Shown: positions 21,649 through 34,122, counted from the stretch's first letter. The stretch is DNA of 64,000 nucleotides from Periplaneta americana (GCF_040183065.1 NW_027185499.1:3286001-3350000); one strand, 5' to 3'. Numbers and translations: made by a program. Notes: generated from the letters alone by a model not told the origin.

Positions 21649-22239
21649 CATGGCCCGTCCTAAAGAAATTTCTTTCCTAAAAATTCTGCTTCGTCAATTC
21701 TTCTTCCCATATAGGTCCTATTATGTTTTATGTTTTTAATTTTTGTGCTGATATCTTCATTCCTTTCATTTTTTATTCTTCTGGCCACAATTTTACTGTT
21801 CCTCATAGGAAAATTCTATTAAAAATTAATACTATGAAAGCAATGGAAAGAAAGTTTGATATTCCGAACACAGCCTTTTTAGTGGAAGTTTGAATGAATT
21901 TTTGCCTTTCCTCAGTCTGTTTTTCGTCGTGTTTTGTGTCGGTAGGCATATGTCGAGCTATTCAGTTGTGATAGGCCTAATTTTTAAAATATAATTTATT
22001 TTACTTATCACTTTATTAGGTGAAGATATTAAGTGCATTTCAGTTTTTAATTAATTTCTAATAAGTGTGTTAGGACCTACCCTATAAGTTTTTGTATTGT
22101 TATGTTGCAATGTGAAAATGAATCCGTTCAATAACATAGTGTGTACCTTAATTCAAACCTCATTTAATCGCTGGTGTGAGCAGTATAAGAGATATCTATT
22201 GTTTTTAGACAGAACTAACCAATTTTAGACATAAACTGT
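21649..22239. other. Possible 3' UTR and intergenic sequence
   Basis: AT-rich sequence after the candidate stop codon. No clear AATAAA was pinned to it, and no other gene is seen. TAGGCCTA occurs at about 21974. Confidence 0.35.
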
Positions 22240-23480
22240 AAAAAGTTAAACTCACAAGCTGGTAAATCATACGAACTTAATTTTAAAACTTCATGGTACT
22301 GCAAGCATCACTGAGTGGTTGTGTGGGAGCCACTACATTGAAATACTATATTATTAGTCATGCCTACTACTTGGAGTTAAAAAAACATGTGTGGAATGAA
22401 ACTGGATTCAGTGATTTTCTAAAATAATGTTAGTCTTGCTCTACAAAAACATGAAAATTCGGCAGAACATTTTTTTAAAGTGCGTGCTGCAGTTAAAAAA
22501 TTTACAGAAAAATATGAACACTATTGGGAATAACCTGAAAAAAATGCTAGGCTATTGTTAGTGCAATATATTGAAAATGTTTGTTTAAACAGACATGTTA
22601 TGCGGTCAGTCATCGACACTGCTTTGTATTTAAGCAAGCAGGAATTATCATTTCGGGGCCATGACGAAAGCATTTCTTCACTTAATGTGGAAATTTCAGA
22701 TAGCCTACTGCACTATGTTAGAATTTTGAATGTAGCAAAAAGTAGAAGTGAATTCTCAGGGAGAAAGTACAGACTGCTGCTTCAGTTGAAAAAATGATGT
22801 AGAACATGATCGTAATTACACAATATTGTTCTTTGAGATCATTGACAACATCATCATGCAGAACGATAAAAGATTTGGGGATTTAGAAAAACTTCGTTTC
22901 GTCAGCCTTGCTGATACTTCCAAATTTGACAATTACCTATAGTATAAATTTCCCACATGATCTGCTTTTTTCACTATAAGCTAGCTATTTCAACATATTA
23001 AAAAAGACCCAGGTTCCAAAAACTGAACTTGAGTTTTATACCGGAACAGTGAATATAGGAATAAACCAATTAAGAAAGTGCTAGACTTCTTCGTGACACA
23101 AAGATGTATTTGGAGAAGTGTATAAGTTATATTCCCTCATTTTAATACTACCGTCTTACTAGCGTACCAGTCGAGAGGAACTTCTCATGTTTAAAACAAA
23201 TAAAAACAAGACAAAGAAACTCAATGTCACAGTAGAGACTGTCAGCGTTAGGGAATATTTCGCTCCAAAAAGATATGTTGGACAAGATGATGGAATCACA
23301 GGCCCTCCATGAGAACGTTATTGGCAGGTTCGCAGCCCTGAAGGAATGGAGAATCAACTTAGTGTACAAGATAGGTAAGCAATAAGCATATGAAGAGTCC
23401 ACTGCAAGAATGATGGATGTCACTTTCTTTTCGAAAATGAAACAAGACTGTCAATGTATAGCTTAAGACATATAGACTGT
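22240..23480 (+). pseudogene. hAT transposase relic, ZMYM1/TTF type
   Basis: Spread over several frames are WNETGFSDF (near 22395), RSVIDTALYLSKQELSFRGH then DESISSLN (22605-22690, the most conserved block of this hAT group), EIIDNIIMQNDKRF and FVSLADTSKFDNY (22840-22940), and a dimerisation domain VERNFSCLKQIKTRQRNSM (near 23175) with a DKMMES tail. The order matches the TTF-finger/ZMYM1-like hAT transposases common in insects. Numerous stops and frameshifts break it. Terminal repeats were not located. Confidence 0.85.
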
Positions 23481-23642
23481 ACATAGAGAGTTATATGACA
23501 TTAACACTGATAGTTATTGTCCAGTAATGATCAGAAAAATCACAGTTAAGCTTTGAGCGCTAAGCATTTCAAACTTTCAATTGCTTCTCCTGAAAAATTA
23601 TTCCAAAAGACATCCATCATTCTTGCAGTGGACTCTTCATAT
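23388..23642. repeat. Perfect 34-bp inverted repeat
   Basis: The sequence at 23388-23421 (ATATGAAGAGTCCACTGCAA then GAATGATGGATGTC) is exactly the reverse complement of 23609-23642. The spacer is about 187 bp. It lies at the end of the hAT relic, whose own sequence forms one arm, so a short local inverted duplication is the simplest explanation. Confidence 0.9.
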
Positions 23643-24337
23643 CTTAATTTACATGTACCGGTAAGTGCATTGATAACTGACAGAAATAAATGCAATGAAA
23701 TCGCTTTCACGATTGAATATCATGGGAATTTATGGGAGGGAATTACTTTAGTTACTCGTACATAGAGTTCCGAGTATCAATGCAACTAGCCTACATGGGC
23801 TTTGAAAACCTTGCAACAATTTTGTGCTTCACCTACTTTTTCAGGTATGAGCCGCTACTGCTGTATACACCCCATAATAATAATTAGGCTTTGTAATTCA
23901 GCTACCTATAAACTGGAATGTGGTTGTCTGATACAAAGTACAGTATATGTGACGTCACAGCGCAGGTACAGGTACGTTGGTATACAAAATAGTAATGCAT
24001 CCTCTCCTCTCTTCCTCTAGAACAGCGGTGACCAAAGTGGGTGTCGTGATTACATCGTGTAACATAGACATTCAAACGGGTACGAGGAGTTTACTGTACA
24101 TTGCTGTGTGTTTCATTCACGTACTGAAGGCAAGCAGTGGCAGTATCATGTCGCTCTACAAACTCTGTCTCTACAAGCAATAAGAGGTGGTATCGTAAAG
24201 AATGAAGAAACATTTTTCTTGTTCTTTCGGACAAAATGTAATAGCTTATTATGTTTACTTTGCTCAATGGTTCAATTAGGAGTATGTATATAGAAATATT
24301 AATTGCCACGCTGAATAATGTATTATTATTTTTAATA

Positions 24338-24392
<55 letters not shown>

Positions 24393-24803
24393 TGAGCACT
24401 AAGTATGTGTTTCTATAATTCTTCTGTATGTGCATGAATATTGATATTTTTAGATCTTCTCCCTAGAAGGTTAAATTATTAGGTTTTATCTCAATTTTAA
24501 TCTTCTTAATCTTTAGATGAGGGTAACTGTTACAACTCTAAAAATTTCCTACTAGGACATAAATGCACATATAACAGTTTTAAAGTTATGCTATTTAGTT
24601 TTTTTTTTTTTTTTCAATTGGAAAGTGTTATATTTTACGTTGTAACAGTTTTCCATTCTCAACTGTTGCTAAAAGCAATGTTCCATTTTGACTTGTAACA
24701 CTTTCGCACTGAAAATATCCATGCTTCGAGTTTAGATTTTGCACACCTTGCAGTACTTAAAATAATGGTAGCATAATGCTGCCTGCATTGTGTTAAACAT
24801 AAT
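23643..24803. other. Intergenic stretch with (ATT)n
   Basis: About 17 ATT units occupy 24341-24390, and a T run lies at 24600-24614. Between 24530 and 24720 the words GTAACAGTTTT and TGTAACA recur without forming a clean repeat. No gene is supported. The Harbinger element begins at 24804. Confidence 0.5.
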
Positions 24804-25530
24804 GGGCCCTATTCATAGACATTCTTAGAGCGGGTTAAATAGCTACTTCCGGTGGATGATCAGCGAACTAACGTTTTTCGTATTCATAAACTAGTGTTAG
24901 CGATAATACGTGTACTAAGAGGGGTTTGGCTGGCTAAATTTTAGCCCCCGCCGGTAGGGTAGTTTAGAGGCCGACTAGCTTAGCAAGATGGCTGTTATGA
25001 TGCAGTGAATGTGGGTTATGTACGTCGAATTCGTGATGTGAGACGTAGGAGGAAGACGTAACTACCGAGATTGGACATATTTAGAAAATATGAAGTATAC
25101 AACATTAGTCAGGCTTCTGTAAGATGTATAATAACGAATGTGTCAGTAGCAATCACTGGACTTGCGCCTCGTTACGTATGTTTTCCTAGGGAAGAAAAAC
25201 GAATAACACTGCGAGAAAGTTTGACGACATTGCAAGATTTCCTCAGGTAATTATATTTCATGATTTGAATATTGTATGTGAATGCTTTCTTAGAGAAATT
25301 TGTACTGTACCGGTACCATATTGGTACAGTAGGCCTATTGTGATATTTCATCATTTTTAGGTTATTGGCGCCATAGATGGCACGCACATACCCATAACAA
25401 ATGTAGGAGGAGAACTGTCACAAATATATATCAACCGAAAAGGATGGTATTCTCTATTAAACGTTCAGGTACGTACTGTAAATGAAATTACAACCCGTAA
25501 GAGGTTATGTAGACCTAGGCTGAAATTTTG

Positions 25531-25731
25531 GTGAAACTAGCGCTGAGGTAGTTCCGATGATTTCGATACTGAAAATCGTTGAATTTGTAAGATATTTTTG
25601 TAGAGATGCAGTTGGTCATATATGCAAGGCATTATAACAGCCAAAAATAATCTAACCTAATCTATCACAGATTCGTATATGCAAGGTGTATAAGCAGAGT
25701 ACGAAGAGAACCACCTCAGTGCTAGTTTAGC
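25531..25731. mobile_element. 201-bp MITE in a Harbinger intron
   Basis: The left end GTGAAACTAGCGCTGAGGTA and the right end (reverse complement GCTAAACTAGCACTGAGGTG) form imperfect inverted repeats. The centre has AACAGCCAAAAATAATCTAA and CCTAA words, as in the MITE at 5182-5376. No clean target duplication was found. Confidence 0.6.
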
Positions 25732-27226
25732 TTTTAATAACTTTATTTACATTTTAGATAGTAATGCATTATATTACATTATTTCAGTTAAATGGTACAA
25801 GAAAAAGATTTGTAATTTGTAATTCTCCAGAAAAGCTACACTGAAGAATACAATAAAAAATCGCCTCAATGTTGCCCCCCCCCCCCTCCTTCTAACTAAT
25901 TACTAATATAACATGCGAGAAGTCCAGGGAGAATTATTAGAGAAATGGTGTTATATTGGTAATAAGTGGGAGTGTGGGAGCTAAAACAGTGCATTACAGT
26001 ATGTAAGTAACAGTACCCAAGTAACTATTAAACGATTTTTATGTTGAAAGTATTTGTGGCTGCTGACTAAAACCACATGTTTATTTGGCCTACTGTATAT
26101 ACCTATGTCACGGAAGTCAGTGAAGCAAAGATCTATTGTTCCTCCTTCAATGTAGCTTTTCTGGAGAATTACGAGAAGGTCAAGCAATACATCAACATAA
26201 TACATAGATGAGCAAACCTAAGATAAATTTAACTAATATCATCTCTTTGATAAAAAAAAAACAGCACCTTTTCTATTGCTTCATATGTTACTGAAGGCCT
26301 TACTTATAAAAAGACAAATATTTTGTAAAACCTGATAATTCATTTTATGTTACTGTTTTTATCACAGCTCTTTTTTGTGATGGGGTCAGTGGTAATTATT
26401 TTTACTTACAGCCTTGCCAAATGACCTGTTTCAACTATAACTTTCATTTCTCTAGAGATGGTATGTTTTCATTTCTTTCAGGTGTTTTAAGAATTTGTTG
26501 TTTCAGTTTGTTGTTGTATTTCCTTTTACACTCCATTTTAGACAGTCTCTTCTTTTTTAACACTATATGGTACTGCTTGCATACTTGAATGTAACATTTT
26601 TTCTTTGCTTATCACATTCTCTCTTTTAGGTTACATATGCAGGATAAGACTGAGGATCTGCTTTTAATTTCTCTCGAAATTTCCTCATCCTTTATCGGTT
26701 TAGTGATGCTGAAGATGAAACTATGAAAAATATTATGGGATCATAATGATGGATTCATAGAAATATGTTTCAAGTTTATAGGTTAACTAGCTACATGTAC
26801 ATGTTTTAGGTTACTTTTGCAAAGCATAAAGAAAATCCAAAGTATAGGCGTAGAATTTAAATTAATTACTGGAATGTTAATTTTTGTGTTATGGGTGAGA
26901 CATTATATAAAAGTGTTGCAATTTATATTGTGATGTCTTAACTTCAGAGTGGCATGCTTACACAACTGCTGTAGGCTGTTAGCAGCTCTAAATATCAGAA
27001 TGAAAAAAACTCAAAGAATAAAAACTATTGCTTAGTTAAAAAACTTCAAAATTTTTTACAAAAAATAGCACAAAAAAGGGATACAATTCACTTATATGAG
27101 TGACAAATCACATTCGTAGCTTTCATTTGTGTACCCACATGATAGTTTTTTTTACCAGTTTTAATTTTTATAGAAATTCCTTTATGAAATTGCTAGTTAA
27201 CACATATATTACCTTATTCATTTAAG
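25732..27226. other. Harbinger intron sequence
   Basis: AT-rich sequence between the MITE and exon C. It contains an 11-base C run near 25877 and no recognisable insertion or gene. Confidence 0.5.
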
Positions 27227-27394
27227 GTTATAAGTGATGCAAGTTTCCAAATTCTGGATATAGTGGCACGTTGAAGAGGAAGTGCCCATGACTCTCGCAT
27301 TTTCAATGAGATTAGAATTAAGAAGCGATTTGAACAGCATGAATTTGGACGCTTCATTTTGTTGTGGGATAGTGGTTATGGTGTACACAAATAT

Positions 27395-27670
27395 TTGTTA
27401 ATGCTTGTAAAGTGAATTACTCTACTTGCAATGTATTGTGTATTTTTGTATAAGCTTAAGTGATGAATTCTATATGCTATAATTCATTAAATTTGTTTGA
27501 TAAAATATCTAAACTTGTAAATTGAATTAATCTGCTTGCTATATGCCTAAATTATTGTGTAGTTCAACTAATTGTTTATGCCTTTAAATTGAATTAATCT
27601 GCTCGCTAGGTATTGTCTTAATTCAATTGTCTATGCATGAAAATTTAATTGATCTGCTTGCTATCGTTTT
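27395..27670 (+). repeat. Degenerate tandem repeat, about 4 units
   Basis: The phrase TGTAAA(T/G)TGAATTA(A/C)TCT then (G/A)CTTGC recurs near 27405, 27511, 27581 and 27640. Spacing is irregular (about 105, 70 and 60 bp). The first unit overlaps the last codons of the Harbinger exon C. Confidence 0.6.
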
Positions 27671-27710
27671 ATACTTTTTTATACCATTTTAATTATTTTT
27701 ATACCTATTT

Positions 27711-27915
27711 GCAGCTGCTCTCGGGCTTGGGTTAGATTCCTGCTTGGACTGATTACCTGGATGGATTTTTCAGAGGTTTTCCCCAACATTAAGGCAAATG
27801 TTAGGTAATATGTGGCGAATCCTCGGCCTCACCTCATCTTGCCAAGAATTTGTGTAACTCTTGACCTGTTCCACATCTTAAAGCTTCTATGGAACAAAAT
27901 AAATTAAATAAAAAA
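27711..27915 (+). mobile_element. SINE, CCTGGTTGGG family variant
   Basis: A partial tRNA-like head (GGGCTTGGGTTAGATTCCTG) is followed by GATTACCTGGATGG, GGTTTTCCCCAACATTAAGG and GTGGCGAATCCTCGGCC. The tail region differs from other copies (CCACATCTTAAAGCTTCTAT) and ends in an A-rich run. Confidence 0.8.
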
Positions 27916-28270
27916 AAATGAAATACTGTGTTATTATTCTAAATGATCATGGACAGAAACCAATGAAAAGTAAGGGAGAATGTTAAACTTTTGTATACCA
28001 CATAATGTAACTGTGTACACCAATCACACTATTACTTTCTTATATTATATGTTTTTTTTTTATTGTTTAAGTTTGAAAGATTATCATTTTGTTGGAAATT
28101 ATTTCATTCTAACATCTAAGAAAATATAAGATACTCTAAGTTATGTGAACTGACTGCACAAATCACTGGTGTGCACTTTGTATTTCATGTCAATTTTATT
28201 TCTTATGAATCACTTATACATTCGTTTCTTGGGTTGCTATACCTGCAATATACACCTCAATTTTTAATAT

Positions 28271-28274
28271 TCTA

Positions 28275-28325
<51 letters not shown>
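28271..28325. repeat. (ATT)n microsatellite
   Basis: About 18 ATT units inside the Harbinger element. Confidence 0.95.
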
Positions 28326-29371
28326 GCAGCAGTCTAGTACCTGTTTGTGTCACTGAGTGAGTATCCCCAGCTTAGTTTGTGCAGTTCATTTTTGAAATGT
28401 TAAAAAAATGGACTCCAGAGAATTACAATTTACAAAGAGAGTTGTCTTCAGCCTTAGCCATCTGCACAAGTTGGGAGATGCAAGATATGTCCGAGAAATA
28501 GGGATGGGAAGTGTAGTACAGAATGCCATGTGAGTGCAATGACCATTCAGACACTACACAGTAAAGGTGTGCATAAATTGTAAAGAAATTATTTAGAAAG
28601 AAAAAAGAGAACTGTTAATGATAATTTCTTTATAATATAAACGTTTCCTCGATAAAAGAGAAATAGTACCAATTTTTCATAGGGCATTTTGTAAACTTGT
28701 ACTCATTTGCAATCATATTCTGGGGTATACATGTAATAAGATTGGTGTAGGCCTACATTTAGAGGTTGGTATACAGAAGGTTAATATACATACTGTACCG
28801 TGTGACAAATTACTTTCTATGCTTCCTTATTTATAGAAGTCACTGAAAACCATTATAGTCCATATATTAACATCTTCGTCAATTCAAAGTAAAACAAAAA
28901 GTTGAAGTATGCATAACGTGGAATGTTGCTAATAAACTTATATTTGAATCAGTAATTTCTGAATGGACTTTATTTCAAAATCTCATCTCCATAAAAATCG
29001 CCTTACTGCAGGATTAGGGCCCTCTGAGAAGTGGTGTGAATATTGTGAAGCCTGCATAGATCTGAATAAAATACATGGAATAATCCCCATCATCAGAAAG
29101 GTGTATTCAAGTGAGAATATGATAGCGTTCTAAATTGATTTTAGCAAAAAGATTGGATAAAGTCCTTTTAGAAATGACTGATTTAATTATAGAGTTACTG
29201 TCTAATAAAAAAAAAACTCTCACATAAATTACTCCAAGTATAAATAGTGCATCCAGTGCCAATGCCCACACGTCACTGAAACAGATGGCAGAATGCGATT
29301 ATTTTTTAATAGGATGTTATGATAATATACCTTTCCATGACATACACTAAGTTCAATATAAAAATATTTGA
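28326..29371. other. Harbinger interior, no supported gene
   Basis: A short open frame at about 28408-28530 (MDSRELQFTKRVVFSLSHLH) has no recognised family. The rest is AT-rich. Confidence 0.4.
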
Positions 29372-30180
29372 TTTTAGGTACTGGCACCATAGATAGCACA
29401 TAGATAATCTTGGAGAACTTTCACAAATAAACATCAAAGAAAGGTTAATATTTGAGGAGAAAAATTCGCCCCGGCACCGGGGATCGAACCCGGGTCCTTG
29501 ATTCTACATACCAAGCGCTCTGACTACTGAGCTACGCCGAATTCAATCCACAGCACCAGTGGAACCCTCCTCCTTCAATGTTTTCTTTTGTGGCCTGACT
29601 CCAAGTTAGGCATATATGTTGACGTTTATGTCCAATGTCAACTGCCATTATACTAGGAGCGCACTCAGTTGAGTGACTTGTTTGGCCGGGAATCCGCAGT
29701 TTAGTGCACAGTAATCTGTACAGAAATATGCACTGCAGCTATGAGAATATTATAGACTTATTAACTGTCAATATTACAGATATTATTCTGTAGGACAAAT
29801 TAATAAGTTTATAATATCAAAGAAAGGGAGTAGTATAATGGAAACTCAGGGTTCTGTAAATTAAATTAAAACTCGTATGTAGGTTTAAACTTCGCTTCAT
29901 ACAATAATTTTATTCATATTTTGCATATTCACTTATTTCTAAGTTACAAACTATAGTACATTCTAAGGACAAAGGGGGAAAAGCCAAACAAAGCATGTCA
30001 ACATAATACAAGAATAAGCAAACGCCATTACAAAAAAAAAAAAAAAACAAAAAAACAAAATCGTTTAGCATAGAGTGAGAGTATTAAGAAAATAAATATA
30101 GACCTTTATTTTTCTCCTCATTCCTAAGTTCCATATTCATTTCAGGTTGTAAGTGATGCAAATTAGTAACTTCTGAATGA
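29372..30180 (+). pseudogene. Second, partial Harbinger transposase copy
   Basis: After TTTTAG at 29372, the sequence GTACTGGCACCATAGATAGC then GGAGAACTTTCACAAAT aligns with exon B at 25361. It carries the same GAIDGTH-type block, now with stops, and is then interrupted by the SINE at 29445-29815 and resumes at 29828. At 30147-30170 the sequence TTCAG then GTTGTAAGTGATGCAA matches the start of exon C at 27227 before diverging. This is a more decayed copy than the one at 25200-27412. Confidence 0.7.
29445..29815 (-). mobile_element. 371-bp tRNA-related SINE
   Basis: On the minus strand a tRNA-like unit lies at about 29541-29476, with GTAGCTCAGTAGTCAGAGCG (A box) and GGTTCGATCCCCGG (B box). 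It is preceded by a non-tRNA body (29545-29815). An exact 12-bp target duplication ATCAAAGAAAGG lies at 29433-29444 and 29816-29827. The tRNA unit sits near the 3' side of the element, unlike the other SINE families here. Confidence 0.9.
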
Positions 30181-30756
30181 GTTTCATGCAAAAATACAGA
30201 CGAATCACCAGTAAAATGATCACAAGAAATGAGTGAAGCATTGCAGATTTAGCCCTGCATTGGAAAGAATCCTGCGACCAGATATTTACTCTAACATACA
30301 AGCTACATTTATTCAATTTACCTGAAGGGGTTAGGTACAGCTTACAGCAGTAAAATTTTGCAAATATTCAACATTTTTTCCACTATTACTGTATCTTGTA
30401 CAATTATGAAAATTAGTACGTGTAAAATACTGTCCTACTATATGAAAAAAATATTTTTACGATTGGAAAAAAAAATATATATATATATATTTTTTCTAAA
30501 TTCAAAATGTTGACAGTTCACTGTGCAGTGATGAAGCATTTCCCTCATAACTAAAAAACTATCCATGCAAAATCACATCTCTACCTTTGATAGACTGTCT
30601 GATAAAAAAATAAATTCATTTAAAGAAGTGGTGAAATATAAGTATTTTCTTCTAACACAAAATAAAACAAAATATTATTTATTGAAAGAGCATGATATTG
30701 TAAACATGAGTTTCAGCAATGTAATAAAAGAGAGAACATTACACTAAAGTACTACA

Positions 30757-30908
30757 TTTCCAGTTTTTGTCCATTGTGCAACTCAAACCAAGAAATGGAT
30801 TTGGAACACCTCAAATCTGTGCCTCAGTGGCTGACCATGACAATATCTTCGAAAAATATTGGAGTGCAAGAGGTCAAATGACTTTATTGTCAAATGCCTG
30901 GCATTAGA
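30757..30908 (+). pseudogene. C-terminal scrap of RNase H retroelement
   Basis: The plus-strand reading includes ICASVADHDNIFEKYWSARG and QMTLLSNAWH, then a stop. It is nearly the same protein end as the minus-strand copy at 42960-43160. It is a short fragment inserted in the Harbinger element and lies opposite in strand to the other three copies in the window. Confidence 0.8.
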
Positions 30909-31679
30909 AAACAACATTTCCAGCTTTTCATTAGGCCCTCCTCCTATTCTTTTCTTTCTAATTGTGTTTTCTTAACATTTCCATTTCTAATAATAATTTT
31001 GCTTTTTTCAATTCATGGATCAATTCATTAGAGACTTCCAAGCCTAAATTAAAGACTCTGAATTAAATTTCTCTACTAACACCACCTTAATAGCATAGTT
31101 ATAGACATAAGTGTAACTAAATTGCTTTAGGTAGGTACTTAAACCTCCATCAGGGAATATGTTCCAACTGAGGAACTACAGGTTTGATGAATGATGAATC
31201 CAGCAAAAACAAAAAAAAAAAAAAAAAAATAAGTAACCTGTCTTATAAATCGGCAAAACTCTTAACCGACATTAAAATAAGAAAAAGGAACACACACACA
31301 TGTATAGAATTCACTAAACAACAATGTGAAAATAAAAAGTTGAAAACACTACTAGAGCCCAATATACAGTAATACTAATAGTCTTCAATCTGATGCAGTT
31401 GTCCCATTCAGCTTAGAAACTGGCCACAACTGTCCAGCAGCATATCTCCATCGAATAAACTTGTTACACTCATAACACTGTGCAGCATGCAACTACACAA
31501 ATATAATAATGAACAAGAAATACTTACTACTCTACACCAAACCCCAGAAAATGATTGGGACAGAAGAATTTCAAGTTCCTATATACTGCTGGGAAGCTCG
31601 CAAGGAAATGAAGTAGACAAGAACTCAAGAAAATTTCACTACTAGTGCTACTATTACCATCACCACCACCATTACCACT
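30909..31679. other. Harbinger interior, low complexity
   Basis: This stretch holds A runs (31205-31230) and short CAC/CCA runs near 31665. No gene or transposon end is supported. Confidence 0.4.
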
Positions 31680-34122
31680 ACTACTAAGTTACATTTCTAG
31701 TTCTTTCATTTGTCCCAGATAATTTTTAACTTTGCATTTAATAATATTTTATTTCTAATAACAATTTTGTTTTCTGCAATTCATAGAACTTCTCATCACA
31801 TTTAATTTTTGGGCTTCATGCTTAGGAGGAACACTTCTTCATACTCTGTCATTCTCGACGATCTTGCAGCAGAGTCCTATGGAAAGACGAAAAAAATGTT
31901 AATCATTTGCATACTACTGTACACAAAAGACACTACTTATCAAAACTGTGAATTTTTTTAATTGTCTAAGTTTGAAAATTTATCACATTGTTTGAAATTA
32001 TCTATTTGATCCAAACATGCAAGAAAATTTAATTTTCTGCAAAATGTACTATGATTCAAATGCATCCCACTTCATATTGCAGATCATAAATTTTAATTGT
32101 TATGAAGCACTTATACATTAATTTGTTGGTTGGGTTGGAATAACTGTCATACAATGTATCACTCAATTTCTAGTATTCAAATTAATGTTCCCTTGTTTAA
32201 CCGTTTCATATTAGTGATACATTGTAATATTATTGTTACATTTAATATTTATGTCTTAATACTAACTAAACTGTCCTTCATTAAAGAAAAATAGCCATAA
32301 TTTGTCATCATGTACACAGTTGTAAAGTCCCATTCTGACCCAATGGACTGCCTTGAAATAATATACAGTACATTGTATGATTATTATAAACCACAAAAAA
32401 AAAAGTAAATTAAAATCATCAGTACCAGTTGCAGAAGACACAGCTCTGCTGGATGCATTAAGAAGATTGATTGATTGATTGATTGATAATATTGTAATCA
32501 TAAATAGGCCTAGCAATATTCTTAGGTATGAATGAGAGCTTAAACTTACCTGTTGTTGACTACTGTAGAGACTGTTAACGCCCATTCACCTGGGATTGTG
32601 GAGACAGGATTTATTGCAGACATACGTGGGATTGATGATGATGATGGTGCAATACTAACATCCTGAAATAAGCATGTATTAATATTAAATGAAAACGTAA
32701 ACATAATACTTATTGTATTATATAGATTCTACATCAGCATGGCAGCTTTGAGATGTGGAACAAGTAAATTAAGCAGATAGCCAAAATATGTTCATTAATA
32801 CATAGTAAGTATTTAAAACATAATTAAACTATGCATCATTTTGCAAAAATGAATATAAAGCAATTTTGTTAATTCTTTTCTAAATTTTTCCTCTTGACCC
32901 ATCAAAGCTTTAAGATAATTCTTTTCTAAATTTTTCCTCTTGACCCATCAAAGCTTTAAGATAATACATAAACAGTGAACGTTTTATAACAGCTGAGAAT
33001 AATAGAGGTTAAATGGAAATCTAATTTGTCTTGTATTATATACACAGTGTTTAATATATCATAATATTATATTATGGATGTTTTGATTTCTGACATGAAA
33101 CATCATGTAGGCTACTCAAAGAAAGTCTAAGGTCGAAAATCTTTCTTGCACTCCTGTCATTACTCTTAGGGCTTTCTATTGTAACACAATAAGAGGTAAT
33201 CTATGTTTACATCACCACAACTACAGATTACATAGGCGTATGAGGTTTTGTCTTTTCAGTGCTGTAATAAATATGAGTTTGATATAGGTATATTTTACAA
33301 ATCACTTACTAGCATTCTATAAACACACAAGATAATGAAATTTTATAGCTGACCATCAATTTGGATTCTACAAATTTCTTATGCTTATGTAGGTAATTCT
33401 AACCTCAAATAATGTTATTTCTTTTGACGAAGTAGAGAAAAGGATATCTCAGAAATCTCTAGGCGTTCCTACTGCCCTTTAAAATAAGGTCTCAGTTTTG
33501 ATAATTCTTGTACACAAGATATTAGGCCTACGTTAAGGTATGATTGATAATTGTGTGGGTTGACATCAGATGTTTGTGACCCAATCCCCTATGGGTATTT
33601 ACAAAGCCATATTATCCAAACTGCATTTATGGTAGCTTGCATTTTCACGATTGTTGTAGAATTACATTTTACTAGCATTATCAGCTATATTCCTACAAGA
33701 TATATTATTTACGTTATATTAATTAGGCTACCAAGTACCTATTCAGAGTAGCCTTAGGTGACATAATCATACCAGAGCCACATTAAACATTTACCATGAA
33801 GTAATAGGCCTATCTTACTTACAAAAACATGTCCTAAGAACCAAAAACACATACCTCATATGTTAACATTCCATATCGTTTAGTAGGCCTACGTCATCAA
33901 TGTCGGGAGCAGGGCATCCTCCACCAGTTGTTTTTAGTTATTTCTTCAACTAAAAGTAAATAAATATATACTGAATTAGAATAATTCACTCTTTGAAGTC
34001 CAATATTTCATAATAGTTACGTCTAGGCCTAAACTAAAAATATTACGTACGGTATAATATTATAACATTTCTACTTACATTTTCGACATTTCTTCTTGTG
34101 TAGTCGAATTCCCGCACGCTGC
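31680..34122 (-). pseudogene. Harbinger partner (Myb/trihelix-like) gene relic
   Basis: Minus-strand pieces with splice signals can be ordered. A first exon about 34122-34076 reads MAACGNSTTQEEMSK and runs into GTAAGT. A second, about 33955-33850, follows a TACTTTTAG acceptor and gives KTTGGGCPAPDIDDV in one frame. A third, 32663-32551, has acceptor TTATTTCAG, product DVSIAPSSSSIPRMSAINPV and donor GTAAGT. A last one, from about 31873, has acceptor CTTTCCATAG and a charged MTEYEEVFLL segment followed by stops. GGG(C/P)P-type and Lys-rich C-terminal segments fit Harbinger accessory proteins, but I could not see a convincing SANT motif. Its position and leftward orientation match the two-gene layout. 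Confidence 0.5.
32871..32962 (+). repeat. 46-bp perfect tandem duplication
   Basis: AATTCTTTTCTAAATTTTTC and the following CTCTTGACCC and AAAGCTTTAAGAT are repeated exactly once with a 46-bp period. A (GATT)n run of about six units lies nearby at 32463-32486. Confidence 0.92.

Larger units (their letters stand above)
25200..27412 (+). pseudogene. PIF/Harbinger transposase relic, split by introns
   Basis: Exon A ends at 25246 with ARKFDDIARFPQ and donor GTAATT. Exon B (25361-25468) encodes VIGAIDGTHIPI, GGELSQIYINRKGWYSLLNV, with acceptor TTTTTAG and donor GTACGT. Exon C starts at 27227 after TTCATTTAAG and encodes VISDASFQILDIVAR, a TGA at 27272-27274 where the family has Trp, then GSAHDSRIFNEIRIKKRFE, GRFILLWDSGYGVHKYLLM. 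These are the GAIDGTHI and GSAHDSR/GDSGY blocks with catalytic Asp residues of HARBI1-like transposases. The TGA and the loss of everything after 27412 make it a pseudogene. Confidence 0.88.

Noticed and set aside
24091..24435. Poly-Asn frame
   Set aside because: It comes from the (ATT)n microsatellite read on the minus strand.
29476..29541. Functional tRNA gene
   Set aside because: The tRNA-like unit lies inside a 371-bp element with its own 12-bp target duplication; it is the promoter part of a SINE. The same holds for the other tRNA-like heads in the window.
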